Part shown: positions 1 to 6,797 of the stretch, one piece after another | Numbering within the stretch: the stretch's first letter is position 1 | How the letters are laid out: every line of letters starts with the position of its first letter | From: BOG-908 sp964244695 | GTDB taxonomy: Bacteria > Pseudomonadota > Alphaproteobacteria > Acetobacterales > Acetobacteraceae | Direction: 5' to 3' | Assembly: GCA_964244695.1 (NCBI GenBank) | Contig: CAXTJZ010000024.1 | Coordinates: 1 to 26,424, forward strand | DNA: 26,424 bases | Made by a program: the position numbers and the translations under genes | The notes under the pieces: generated by a model | Told to the model about the DNA's origin: nothing | Databases searched by the model: none | Seen by the model: the letters and a program-made list of their open reading frames with translations, nothing else

Positions 1-486
1 GGACACGCCGTCCCCGTTGGCCGCACTCACCATGTAGGTCTCTTCGGTGGGCACGCGCTCCGCCAGCTCGGCCGTCAGCGGCAGCAATCGCAGGCGCGGC
101 ACCAGGTCCACCTTGTTCAGCACCAGCCAGATACGGCGGCCGGACCCACGCAGCCGGTCCGCGATGACGCCCACCTGCTCGGTCACGCCGGCGCGCGCAT
201 CCACCAGGAGCAACGTCAGGTCGGCATCCTCAGACCCTGTCCAGGCGGCGTTCACCATCGCGCGGTCCAATTTGCGCCGTGGCGCGAAGATGCCAGGCGT
301 ATCGACCAGCAGCACCTGCGCCGCGCCACGCAGCAGGATGCCGAGCACGCGGAAGCGCGTGGTCTGCGCCTTCGGGCTGACGATGCTGAGCTTGGCGCCG
401 GCCATGCGGTTGAGCAGGGTGGATTTGCCTGCGTTCGGGGCGCCTACGATGGCTACGAAGCCGCAGCGGCTTTGTTCTGCGGTCAT
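1..486 (-). CDS. era: GTPase Era, N-terminal part (cut by window edge)
   Basis: Era is an essential GTPase that binds 16S rRNA and helps assemble the 30S subunit. The 162 residues present hold the whole G domain core: the P-loop GAPNAGKST at residues 15-23, the switch I region around QTTRFR (41-46), DTPG at 62-65, NKVD at 124-127, and the start of the SAA motif (G5) near 154-156. The C-terminal KH RNA-binding domain lies beyond base 1. The ATG at 484-486 is the natural start because the P-loop follows at the usual distance. It is the third gene of the lepB-rnc-era order common in proteobacteria, but here a 160-bp palindromic element separates it from rnc. The bases just before the ATG are pyrimidine-rich (GCCTTCCTTCCTTT) with no visible Shine-Dalgarno sequence. 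Confidence 0.96.
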   Translation of the reverse strand, partial: MTAEQSRCGFVAIVGAPNAGKSTLLNRMAGAKLSIVSPKAQTTRFRVLGILLRGAAQVLLVDTPGIFAPRRKLDRAMVNAAWTGSEDADLTLLLVDARAGVTEQVGVIADRLRGSGRRIWLVLNKVDLVPRLRLLPLTAELAERVPTEETYMVSAANGDGVS

Positions 487-490
487 AAAG

Positions 491-646
491 GAAGGAAGGC
501 CTTCTTTTTTGAAAAAAAGAAGCAAAAAACTTTTGCTCCCCCGACGCTACGAAGCGCGTCGCCGTTGGAAGCACCCGGCTGGTGCAAATGCGAGGTAGCA
601 AAAGTTTTTTGGTTCTTTTTTTCAAAAAAGAACTGCTTGCTTGCCT
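491..646. repeat. Paired palindromic intergenic element, copy R1 (rnc-era)
   Basis: Two A/T-rich half-units face each other around a GC-rich centre. The arms at 523-537 and 597-611 are perfect 15-bp reverse complements. Outside each arm lies a separate hairpin: CTTC...GAAG at 501-522 and GTTC...GAAC at about 612-632. The right end stops 4 bp from the rnc stop codon and the left end 4 bp from the era start codon. Short ORFs in it that read like FFFEKKKQKTF come from the repeat and are not genes. A conventional terminator is doubtful because the hairpins are A/U-rich and not GC-rich. Confidence 0.9.
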
Positions 647-650
647 TCAC

Positions 651-1412
651 TTACAGCCTCTCCAACAAATCCGCAGCAGCCGCCCGCTCTGCCGCCCGCT
701 TCGTGCTTCCCCGCCCCGTTCCAATCTTGCCCAGCCCACTCACCGTCACCACGAAATGCGGCGCGTGTGAGGGGCCGCTGCTGGAGGCCACCTCATAGGC
801 AGGCAGCGCCGTGCCGCGTGCCAGCACGCGCTCCTGCAGGGCGGTCTTCGGGTCCTTCGGCGGCTTTACCTGCTGGTCCATCAGCGATGACCAGGTAGCG
901 CGTATGAAGCGCCGCGCCGGCTCCAGCCCGCCATCCAGGAACAGGGCGCCCATCGTGGCCTCCATCGCGTCGGCGAGAACGGTGGACAGGCGGCCCACGC
1001 CGGCCAGCGCCTCGTTTGCGCCGAGTGTCAGCACCCCGGTCAGGCCGATACGCTCGGCGGCCTCGGCCACCGTCTCGCGGCTGACCAGATGGGCCAAACG
1101 CGGGCCGAGATGGCCTTCCTGCTCGTGCGGAAAGCGTTCGGCGAGCCATTCCGCCATGACCAGGCCCAGCACGCGGTCGCCCACGAACTCCAGCCGTTCG
1201 TTCGAGCCGGCGCCGGTGCTGCGGGAGGATTTGCGGCCGCGGCCCGGGCGGCGGCCACCCATGGCGGAACGGTGCGTCAGCGCCTCTGCCAGCAGGTCCG
1301 GGCTTGCGAAATGATGGCCGAGGAGGATTTCGGCGCCGGCAAGGCGCGCTTGCAGGGTTGGGGACGCGGCAGGCGTCCCAAGGCTGAGAGACTTGGCCTG
1401 GTTGGCGCTCAA
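651..1412 (-). CDS. rnc: Ribonuclease III
   Basis: Endonuclease for double-stranded RNA, used in rRNA and mRNA processing. With the start chosen here the protein has 253 residues. The RNase III signature NERLEFVGD sits at 71-79. By comparison with the family, the metal-binding acidic residues are E72, E75, D79, D148 and E151. The C-terminal dsRNA-binding domain covers roughly 185-253 and ends in the usual KRAAE helix. Between THRSA (47-50) and the signature is a basic Gly/Arg/Ser-rich insert of about 15 residues that the E. coli enzyme lacks. I chose the TTG at 1410-1412: it overlaps the lepB stop codon (TTGA) and has a GAAGGG Shine-Dalgarno 6 bases upstream. A longer reading from GTG at 1472 has no ribosome site. 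Translation is probably coupled to lepB. Confidence 0.95.
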   Translation of the reverse strand: MSANQAKSLSLGTPAASPTLQARLAGAEILLGHHFASPDLLAEALTHRSAMGGRRPGRGRKSSRSTGAGSNERLEFVGDRVLGLVMAEWLAERFPHEQEGHLGPRLAHLVSRETVAEAAERIGLTGVLTLGANEALAGVGRLSTVLADAMEATMGALFLDGGLEPARRFIRATWSSLMDQQVKPPKDPKTALQERVLARGTALPAYEVASSSGPSHAPHFVVTVSGLGKIGTGRGSTKRAAERAAAADLLERL

Positions 1413-2215
1413 TCGACGCCCTTCAACAGGCGCCCCCAGCGGACCTCCATTGGCCACTCCCAGAACTCCCACCAGGGGTCACGCGCGTCAAAGCTGAAGA
1501 AGACGAACTGCGCGCGCCCGACGACATTCTCAAGCGGCACAAAGCCCAACCCGTCAACGATGAACCGGCTGTCGGCGGAATTGTCGCGGTTGTCGCCCAT
1601 CATGAACAGATGGCCGTCCGGCACCACGTATTCCTCCGTGTTGTTCGGATCGAGGTCGCCGATCATCATGTGCTGGTCGTCGGCGTATTGCTTGAGGATG
1701 TGGTGGGTGACACCGCCAGGCAGGGCCTCGCTGTACTCCGTGCTGTCCACACGCATGCCGTTCTCGTCGGACGCGGTCGGATACTTGCCGGTCTGCGTGC
1801 GCGGCACCTCGGTGCCGTTGATGTAGAGCTGGCCCTCTTTCACCTGGATGTGGTCACCGGGCAGGCCGATCACCCGCTTTATCCAGTCCTCGCTGGTGTT
1901 GCGCGTGTTGCGGAACACCACCACGTCGCCGCGATGGGGGTAGCTGCCGGCGATGCGGCCGTTGAAGAGATCAGGCGAGAACGGCATGGAGAAGCGCGAG
2001 TAGCCGTAGCTGAACTTGCTGACGAAGACGAAGTCGCCGATCAGCAGGGTTGGGATCATGGAGCCGCTGGGGATGTTGAACGGCTCGAACGCAAGCGTGC
2101 GTATCGTCAGGGCGATCAGGCCGGCATAGACGAGCGTCTTTACGGTCTCGAGAAGACTGCCGGCGGCCTGGGCGCCTGGCTTCTTGGCCATGCTGGATTT
2201 TTGCGAGGAGGACAT
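1409..2215 (-). CDS. lepB: Signal peptidase I
   Basis: Inner-membrane serine protease that removes signal peptides from exported proteins. The 268-residue protein has one N-terminal membrane segment (about 22-42) followed by the box IPSGSMIPTLLIGD. By comparison with E. coli LepB, S52 (PSGSM) is the nucleophile and K113 (WIKRVIGLPGD) the general base. A GDNRDNSADSR box lies near the C-terminus. The length suits the single-transmembrane alphaproteobacterial form. The ATG at 2213-2215 is the first start; a second ATG at codon 9 is possible. Neither has a strong ribosome-binding site. It leads the lepB-rnc pair, and its stop overlaps the rnc start. Confidence 0.96.
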   Translation of the reverse strand: MSSSQKSSMAKKPGAQAAGSLLETVKTLVYAGLIALTIRTLAFEPFNIPSGSMIPTLLIGDFVFVSKFSYGYSRFSMPFSPDLFNGRIAGSYPHRGDVVVFRNTRNTSEDWIKRVIGLPGDHIQVKEGQLYINGTEVPRTQTGKYPTASDENGMRVDSTEYSEALPGGVTHHILKQYADDQHMMIGDLDPNNTEEYVVPDGHLFMMGDNRDNSADSRFIVDGLGFVPLENVVGRAQFVFFSFDARDPWWEFWEWPMEVRWGRLLKGVD

Positions 2216-2257
2216 TGGCGGGCGTTAGAGCGGTCTGGGGCGGGAGAAGTCAAGGTA

Positions 2258-2391
2258 AGGAGAAAGCACTTCTTTTTTGAAAAGAAGAAGCAAAAAACTT
2301 TTGGTCCCTTTCGGCGGCTGCTGAAACAGTCGCCCACAGGGGAGTAAAAGTTTTTTGGTCCTTTTTTTTCAAAAAAGGACTGTTTGCTTTC
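2258..2391. repeat. Paired palindromic intergenic element, copy R2 (clc-lepB)
   Basis: Same family as R1. The left half carries CTTC...GAAG arms and the right half GTCC...GGAC arms. The inner segments CAAAAAACTTTT and AAAAGTTTTTTG are 12-bp reverse complements around a GC-rich centre with AAACAGTCGCCC. The right end touches the stop codon of the chloride transporter gene (base 2392). Confidence 0.88.
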
Positions 2392-4206
2392 CTACTCTCC
2401 GCTCAGATCCCGCCTACGCCTTTCCAGCTCCTCGCTGTAACGCCTCAACGCATACTGCTCCGTCAGCAGGCCCAGGATCCGCAGGCTGTCCACCCCGTCC
2501 ACCACCGCCAGCGCGTCGGCTTCCGCCGTCTCGAACAGGGTCGCCGCCTCCTTCACCGTCATCTGCGGCGTCAGCACCGCGTTCGCGTGGTGCAGTATCT
2601 CGCCCACCTTGGTCACGTCCTCCTCGGCGGCGTGCGCGTCGGCGACCCACACGATGCCAGCGTAGCGGTCGCGCTCGTCCATCGCGATCACCCGCGTCAC
2701 CGAGCCCAGCGGGTATTGCCGCCGGAATGCGGACAGCGTCGTCGTCACGCTGACCGGGCGCACCCCCTGGCGCATCATGCGCCCTACCGTCAGGTTGCGT
2801 ATCCAGCCGACATCGACGGCGCTGCGTATGCTCTCGCCACGCAGGTGGAAGCGCCATGTGGCGAACGAGTAGCCGAAAGTGCGCCTTACGGTCAGCGAGG
2901 AGACGACGGCGGCGGCCAGCACGGCCACCGTCAGCGGCAGGCTGCCCGTGCTCTCCAGCGCCAGGAACGTCATCGTCAGCGGGCCGCCGACTATGGCCAC
3001 CGCCATGCCGCTCATGCCTATCAGCCCATAGACCGCGTCCGGGAACACCGGCACCGGCCAGACGAGGAGCATGATCGCGGCAAACGCCTTGCCCAGCATG
3101 CCGCCCAGGAAAAGCGAGGCGAAGAACAGCCCGCCGCGGAAGCCGGAGCCGAGCGATATCGCTGACGCCGCGGATTTCAGCAACAGCAACAGCAACAATG
3201 TCGTCAGCGGCAGCTCCGCCGTCAGCGCCGCGCGCAATGCGCCGTGCCCGGCCGAGAGCACCATGGGGGTGACGCAGGCAAGCAGCCCCAGGACCAGCCC
3301 GCCGATCGCCGGCCGCGACCAGACCGGCACCCGGCTGCGGCTGAACGCCTGCTCGGTGAGCGTGACGCCATACATGATGGCGATGCCTGCGGCGGCGCAA
3401 AGCACGCCCAGCACGATGACGGGCAGGAAATCCGCCGTCACCATCCCGGGCGGGGTGGGAATGTCGTAACCCGGCTCGTCACCCAGGATGAAGCGCTGCA
3501 CCATCACCGCGCTGATGGAGGCCGCCACCACCGGCGCCAGCGTGACGAGCGAGTACGTGCCGATGACGAGCTCGAAGGCGTAGAAGGCGCCGGTGAGCGG
3601 CGCGTTGAAGGCGCTGGCGATGGCTGCCGCCGCGCCACAGCCCACCAGCAGACGCAGGTCGCCTCGGCGCACGCGGAACGCGCGGCCGAGCCGGGAGCCT
3701 ACGGCCGAACCTATCTGCGTGTAGCCGGCCTCCAGCCCGACCGAGGCGCCCACCCCGTTGCTGAGCAAGGTCTGGCCGACCACGATAAGACTGTCCTTCA
3801 TGGACATCTTGCCGCCGTAGAGCGCGTTTGCCTCGATCGGGTCCACCGTGCGGCGAGGCGCCCAGCGCGCCAGCCCGGCCGCCTGCAGCCCCACGCATAA
3901 TCCGCCCAGAGCGGGCACCGCAAAAGCAAGCAGTTTGGGCAGGCGGGTTTGCGCGGACAGCCGTGCGCCGGCAGGCAGTTGGTAGAGCAATTCATGTGCG
4001 AGCTGGGTCGTCTGGTTCATCGCCACCACGATCAGCCCGGCCACGGCGCCCAGGACGGCCGCCAGCACGACGAGGAAGATTTCGTCGCCGCGAACCAGCG
4101 CGCGCAACGATTGCGGCGCCTGCACGGCCATGTCGCCTATGCTGCGGAGCGCACGCAACTGCGGTGGCGGTCGCCTGGTCGGGGCTAGGTCGGACGGCGG
4201 CGGCAT
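2392..4206 (-). CDS. CLC-family chloride channel/antiporter with C-terminal CBS-like region
   Basis: Polytopic membrane protein of 604 residues, predicted to move chloride (perhaps with counter-moving protons). The CLC core spans about 40-445: SAFNAPLTGAFYAFE at 198-212 matches the helix that carries NAPL in the family, and GSGFRGGLFFASLFLGG at 353-369 matches the second pore region. The first filter region reads GVGASVGLEAGYTQIG (151-166), where E159 takes the place of the gating glutamate. The usual GREGP and GxFxP prolines are absent, so this is a divergent branch. Residues about 473-590 look like a cytoplasmic CBS-type pair. The ATG at 4204-4206 has AGGA 7 bases upstream; a start at codon 26 is an alternative. 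Substrate and transport mode cannot be read from the sequence. Confidence 0.88.
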   Translation of the reverse strand: MPPPSDLAPTRRPPPQLRALRSIGDMAVQAPQSLRALVRGDEIFLVVLAAVLGAVAGLIVVAMNQTTQLAHELLYQLPAGARLSAQTRLPKLLAFAVPALGGLCVGLQAAGLARWAPRRTVDPIEANALYGGKMSMKDSLIVVGQTLLSNGVGASVGLEAGYTQIGSAVGSRLGRAFRVRRGDLRLLVGCGAAAAIASAFNAPLTGAFYAFELVIGTYSLVTLAPVVAASISAVMVQRFILGDEPGYDIPTPPGMVTADFLPVIVLGVLCAAAGIAIMYGVTLTEQAFSRSRVPVWSRPAIGGLVLGLLACVTPMVLSAGHGALRAALTAELPLTTLLLLLLLKSAASAISLGSGFRGGLFFASLFLGGMLGKAFAAIMLLVWPVPVFPDAVYGLIGMSGMAVAIVGGPLTMTFLALESTGSLPLTVAVLAAAVVSSLTVRRTFGYSFATWRFHLRGESIRSAVDVGWIRNLTVGRMMRQGVRPVSVTTTLSAFRRQYPLGSVTRVIAMDERDRYAGIVWVADAHAAEEDVTKVGEILHHANAVLTPQMTVKEAATLFETAEADALAVVDGVDSLRILGLLTEQYALRRYSEELERRRRDLSGE

Positions 4207-4228
4207 GTGGCGAGTCCTGGGCTTTTAC

Positions 4229-4370
4229 AGCAAGCAAGGCCTTCTTTTTTGAAAAAAAGAAGCAAAAAACTTCTGCCCTCTGCGCAGGGTCAGCCGCTTC
4301 GTTTTATCCGGAGACACCCGGCTGCTGCAGGTACGTGGGTTTCTCTTTTCACAAGGACTGCTTGCTTTCC
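4229..4370. repeat. Palindromic intergenic element, copy R3, right half decayed
   Basis: The left half (CTTC...GAAG hairpin at about 4241-4262, then CAAAAAACTTCTG) is well kept. The right half is eroded to TTTCTCTTTTCACAAGGACTGCTTG. The centre shares CACCCGGCTG with the centre of R1, showing common descent beyond the A/T arms. It ends 5 bp from the stop codon of the serine hydrolase gene. Confidence 0.82.
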
Positions 4371-4375
4371 AACCG

Positions 4376-5287
4376 TTAGCCTCTGGCAAGCTGCACAGCC
4401 TCGCGCTCGACCGTCCCTGGCGCGTCCAGCTGCGCGAACACGGCGGCTGTCCGGCGGCGAGCGGCCGGGCCGCCGATAAGCTGATACACGGCAGAAACGC
4501 TGCCAGGACCGCTTCCCGTATGTCCGGCGAACAACCCGCCTTCGGCTTGGCAGACGCCAAGGCCCAGCCCGTAGCCGACCGTCAGCCAGGGCCGTCCAGG
4601 CACGGACGCAAACACCGGCTCCGGCGTGCACATGGCTTGCAGCAACGGCGCCGGCAGCAGACCTCCCCCAAGCAGACGATGAAGCAGCAGCGCGGCCGCG
4701 CCCGCAGAGCCCACCAGCAGGCCGTGATATACCCAGCCTGGGTCGTAGCCCACCGCGTTTCCCCACGCCGTCCGGTCGAGATCGTGCGGCGAACCGGCGT
4801 ACGTGACGCCTGAGACGCCAAGCGGCGTCAGCACCAGCTCTTCCAACGCCGCAGCAAGCGGCGCGGCGCACACCCGCTCGATCATCTGGCAGACGAGCAG
4901 GTAGCCGATGTTGGAGTAGGCAAACACCTGCCCCGGCTTATGGATCAGTTTGTCCGCACCGGCCCGCGCCAGCATGTCGGCAACAGCCCAGGGCGCATCA
5001 CCGGACGCTACAGCCTTATGGTAGGCAGGCAGCGTGCCGTAATCCGGCAATCCCGAACGGTGCTGCAGGAGCTGGCGCAAGGTGAAAGGCCGGCCCGTTA
5101 CAGGGATGTCCAGAAGCAGGCGCCCACGCGCGACCAGGACAAGTGCCGCCGCCGCTACGGCGGTTTTCGTGAAGCTCCACCACGGCACGGCAAACTCGCT
5201 GTTCACCGCGACTGCACCGTCGCGCACCAACGCGGTGAGAAATTCTACAAGCGCCCGCCGGGTCCCGTCAGCTGTCAGGCCAGACAT
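4376..5287 (-). CDS. Serine hydrolase, beta-lactamase class C / PBP-like family
   Basis: A 303-residue protein of the class C beta-lactamase-like fold, a family that includes D-aminopeptidases, esterases and penicillin-binding proteins. The three active-site motifs are visible: S38-F-T-K41, Y124-S-N126, and H256-T-G258 in place of KTG. RQLLQHRSGLPDYG (71-84) is the usual segment after the nucleophile. No clear signal peptide is seen, so it may be cytoplasmic, which is unusual for a PBP-like enzyme. The ATG at 5285-5287 lies inside the end of speE, giving a 13-bp overlap and probable translational coupling. Its substrate is unknown. The link to polyamine genes is an inference from position only. 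Confidence 0.87.
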   Translation of the reverse strand: MSGLTADGTRRALVEFLTALVRDGAVAVNSEFAVPWWSFTKTAVAAAALVLVARGRLLLDIPVTGRPFTLRQLLQHRSGLPDYGTLPAYHKAVASGDAPWAVADMLARAGADKLIHKPGQVFAYSNIGYLLVCQMIERVCAAPLAAALEELVLTPLGVSGVTYAGSPHDLDRTAWGNAVGYDPGWVYHGLLVGSAGAAALLLHRLLGGGLLPAPLLQAMCTPEPVFASVPGRPWLTVGYGLGLGVCQAEGGLFAGHTGSGPGSVSAVYQLIGGPAARRRTAAVFAQLDAPGTVEREAVQLARG

Positions 5288-6126
5288 TCCGCTATGTAGG
5301 GAGGCAGGTTGAAGCTGCCCACATGGATTTCAGGTGTCCAGTACCCCGACGTGCCCGCTATGCCGGCGGCCGACGCACGTGCGCGTATCGTCTCCAGATC
5401 CGGCCGCACATACGCCGCGTCCTTGCTGGCGAAGCCGAGCGCCATCAGCCCGCCCACATAGGTTGGCACGGCGGCCACGTAGGCGGTGACATACGGAAAG
5501 AACCGCCGCCGCCGCGCGCTCGTCTCGCGCAGTTCGTCAGCCTGCATGAACGGCACGCCGCACTGGTTCACCACCAGGCCGCGCGGCGTCAGGATGCGCG
5601 CACAATCGGCGTAGAAGGCGTCGCTGAACAGCACTTCGCCGACGCCGGCAGGATCGGTGCTGTCCACGATGATGACGTCGAAGCTTTCGGCGGCGGCATC
5701 GCGCACGAATGCAATTCCGTCGCCCACGATCACGCGCGCGCGCGCGTCGGTCCAGGCGTCACCGCCGATCGCGGGCAGGTGCTCTCGCGCGAGGCGCATC
5801 ACCTCGCCATCGATCTCCACCATCGTTGCCTGCTCGACGTGGCGGTGCATCAGCACGCGACGCAGCACACCTCCGTCGCCGGCGCCGATGATCAGCACGC
5901 GCCGCGCTGCGCCGTGTTCCAGCAGTGGCACGTGGCCGAGCATTTCCTGATAGATGAACTCGTCACGCTCGGTGATCTGGATGCAGCCATCCAGTACCAT
6001 GACACGGCCGTGCGAGGCACTCTCGAAGATGACGATGTCCTGGAAGGCGCTGGTGACCCGCGCAAGCTCTGCAGACACCTGGAAGCGCTGCCCCCAGTTT
6101 TCGTAGAGCTCCTCGTTCAACCACAT
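5275..6126 (-). CDS. speE: Spermidine synthase (polyamine aminopropyltransferase)
   Basis: Transfers the aminopropyl group of decarboxylated S-adenosylmethionine to putrescine. The 283-residue reading begins MWLNEELYENWGQ, matching the family start. The nucleotide-binding glycine loop GAGDGG is at 81-86, MVEID at 102-106, and the active-site DSTDP at 155-159. The ATG at 6124-6126 has a GGAG ribosome site 6 bases upstream. A longer form from ATG 6174 would add 16 residues and start 5 bases after the speD stop, so it cannot be excluded. It follows speD in the same operon, and the SpeD product supplies its aminopropyl donor. Confidence 0.95.
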   Translation of the reverse strand: MWLNEELYENWGQRFQVSAELARVTSAFQDIVIFESASHGRVMVLDGCIQITERDEFIYQEMLGHVPLLEHGAARRVLIIGAGDGGVLRRVLMHRHVEQATMVEIDGEVMRLAREHLPAIGGDAWTDARARVIVGDGIAFVRDAAAESFDVIIVDSTDPAGVGEVLFSDAFYADCARILTPRGLVVNQCGVPFMQADELRETSARRRRFFPYVTAYVAAVPTYVGGLMALGFASKDAAYVRPDLETIRARASAAGIAGTSGYWTPEIHVGSFNLPPYIAECLA

Positions 6127-6179
6127 GGCTTGCTCCAGCAAGGCAGGCGTCCGGAGCCTTACGGCCCCCAGCATACGCC

Positions 6180-6647
6180 CTACTTCACCCTGCCGCGACG
6201 TTGCTCGCCCACATCCGTCCGCTCCGGGTGGAATGCCGCCTGCAAGACAGGTATCGCGCGGCGCGGATCACAGGCGCCGCACATGAAGATGTCGATCGCG
6301 GCGAAATCACGTTCCGGCCAGGTATGTATGGAGATGTGGCTTTCCGCCAGCACCACCACGCCCGACACGCCGCCGTTCGGCGTGAAGTGGTGGAAATGGC
6401 TGTGCAGGATCGTCGCACCCGCAACGATGGCACCCTCGCGCAGCGCACGGTCGATCAGCTCCGGCTGATCGAGGTTCCGCGCGCCCCAAAGATCGATGAG
6501 AAGGTGCGTACCGGCAAATTTCATGCCGTCCTTCTCGACGAAATAGTCCGTTCGCTCCTCCCCGTCATGCACGGGGAAAGAGACAACTTCATTCTGGCAA
6601 TCGCTCGGGACATCCGAGACCATCCCCAGCTGAGCAAGTGCGTTCAT
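6180..6647 (-). CDS. speD: S-adenosylmethionine decarboxylase proenzyme
   Basis: Makes decarboxylated S-adenosylmethionine for spermidine synthesis. The 155-residue proenzyme should cleave itself within AESHISIHTWPE between E102 and S103, and S103 becomes the pyruvoyl cofactor. A second conserved patch is HSHFHHF with the downstream NGG. It is the short prokaryotic (SpeH-like) type with about 40 extra N-terminal residues before KFAGTHLL. The ATG at 6645-6647 has a GGGGG run 6 bases upstream; an in-frame reading open to 6737 would translate the leader and looks unlikely. First gene of speD-speE-hydrolase. Confidence 0.94.
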   Translation of the reverse strand: MNALAQLGMVSDVPSDCQNEVVSFPVHDGEERTDYFVEKDGMKFAGTHLLIDLWGARNLDQPELIDRALREGAIVAGATILHSHFHHFTPNGGVSGVVVLAESHISIHTWPERDFAAIDIFMCGACDPRRAIPVLQAAFHPERTDVGEQRRGRVK

Positions 6648-6661
6648 CACGTACCCCCAAA

Positions 6662-6690
6662 CCAGCAGATGACCTGTTGGGCTTTCGCCC
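6662..6690 (-). promoter_or_regulatory. Two overlapping hairpins in the speD leader
   Basis: In the minus-strand transcript, a GGGC-GAAA-GCCC hairpin with a GNRA loop (6679-6690) shares two bases with a second hairpin, CCAACAG/CTGCTGG with one mismatch (6662-6680). They cannot both form completely. The second ends just before the G-rich ribosome site of speD. This would suit translational control, but I recognise no known riboswitch family here. Confidence 0.35.
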
Positions 6691-6721
6691 CCTTGGGCCG
6701 GGATGCGTGAAATAGGGTCCA

Positions 6722-6769
6722 CCCCCCCCCTGCGCAAGCGAAATATTCAAGACAGCCAAAGATTTCGCT
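6722..6769 (-). promoter_or_regulatory. Inverted repeat and G9 run upstream of speD
   Basis: AGCGAAAT (6737-6744) and ATTTCGCT (6762-6769) are a perfect 8-bp inverted repeat with 17 bases between them. A run of nine C on the plus strand (G in the transcript) follows at 6722-6730. The position, 75-120 bases ahead of the speD start, suits an operator or promoter region. No promoter boxes are convincing. Confidence 0.35.
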
Positions 6770-6797
6770 CGACTGCCCAGGCGAGACGCAGGCGGGG

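Noticed and set aside
491..646. Standard Rho-independent terminators at the repeat elements
   Set aside because: The stems are A/T-rich and are followed by CAAAAAAC in the transcript, not by a GC-rich stem with a clean U run. I keep them as repeats of unknown function.
472..798. Short frames rich in FFFEKKKQKTF and similar strings (also near 2140-2347, 4207-4479, 11822-11920, 17100-17230 and 20377-20580)
   Set aside because: They arise by translating the A/T-rich palindromic elements. They occur in several frames and on both strands of the repeats and run into other genes in wrong frames.
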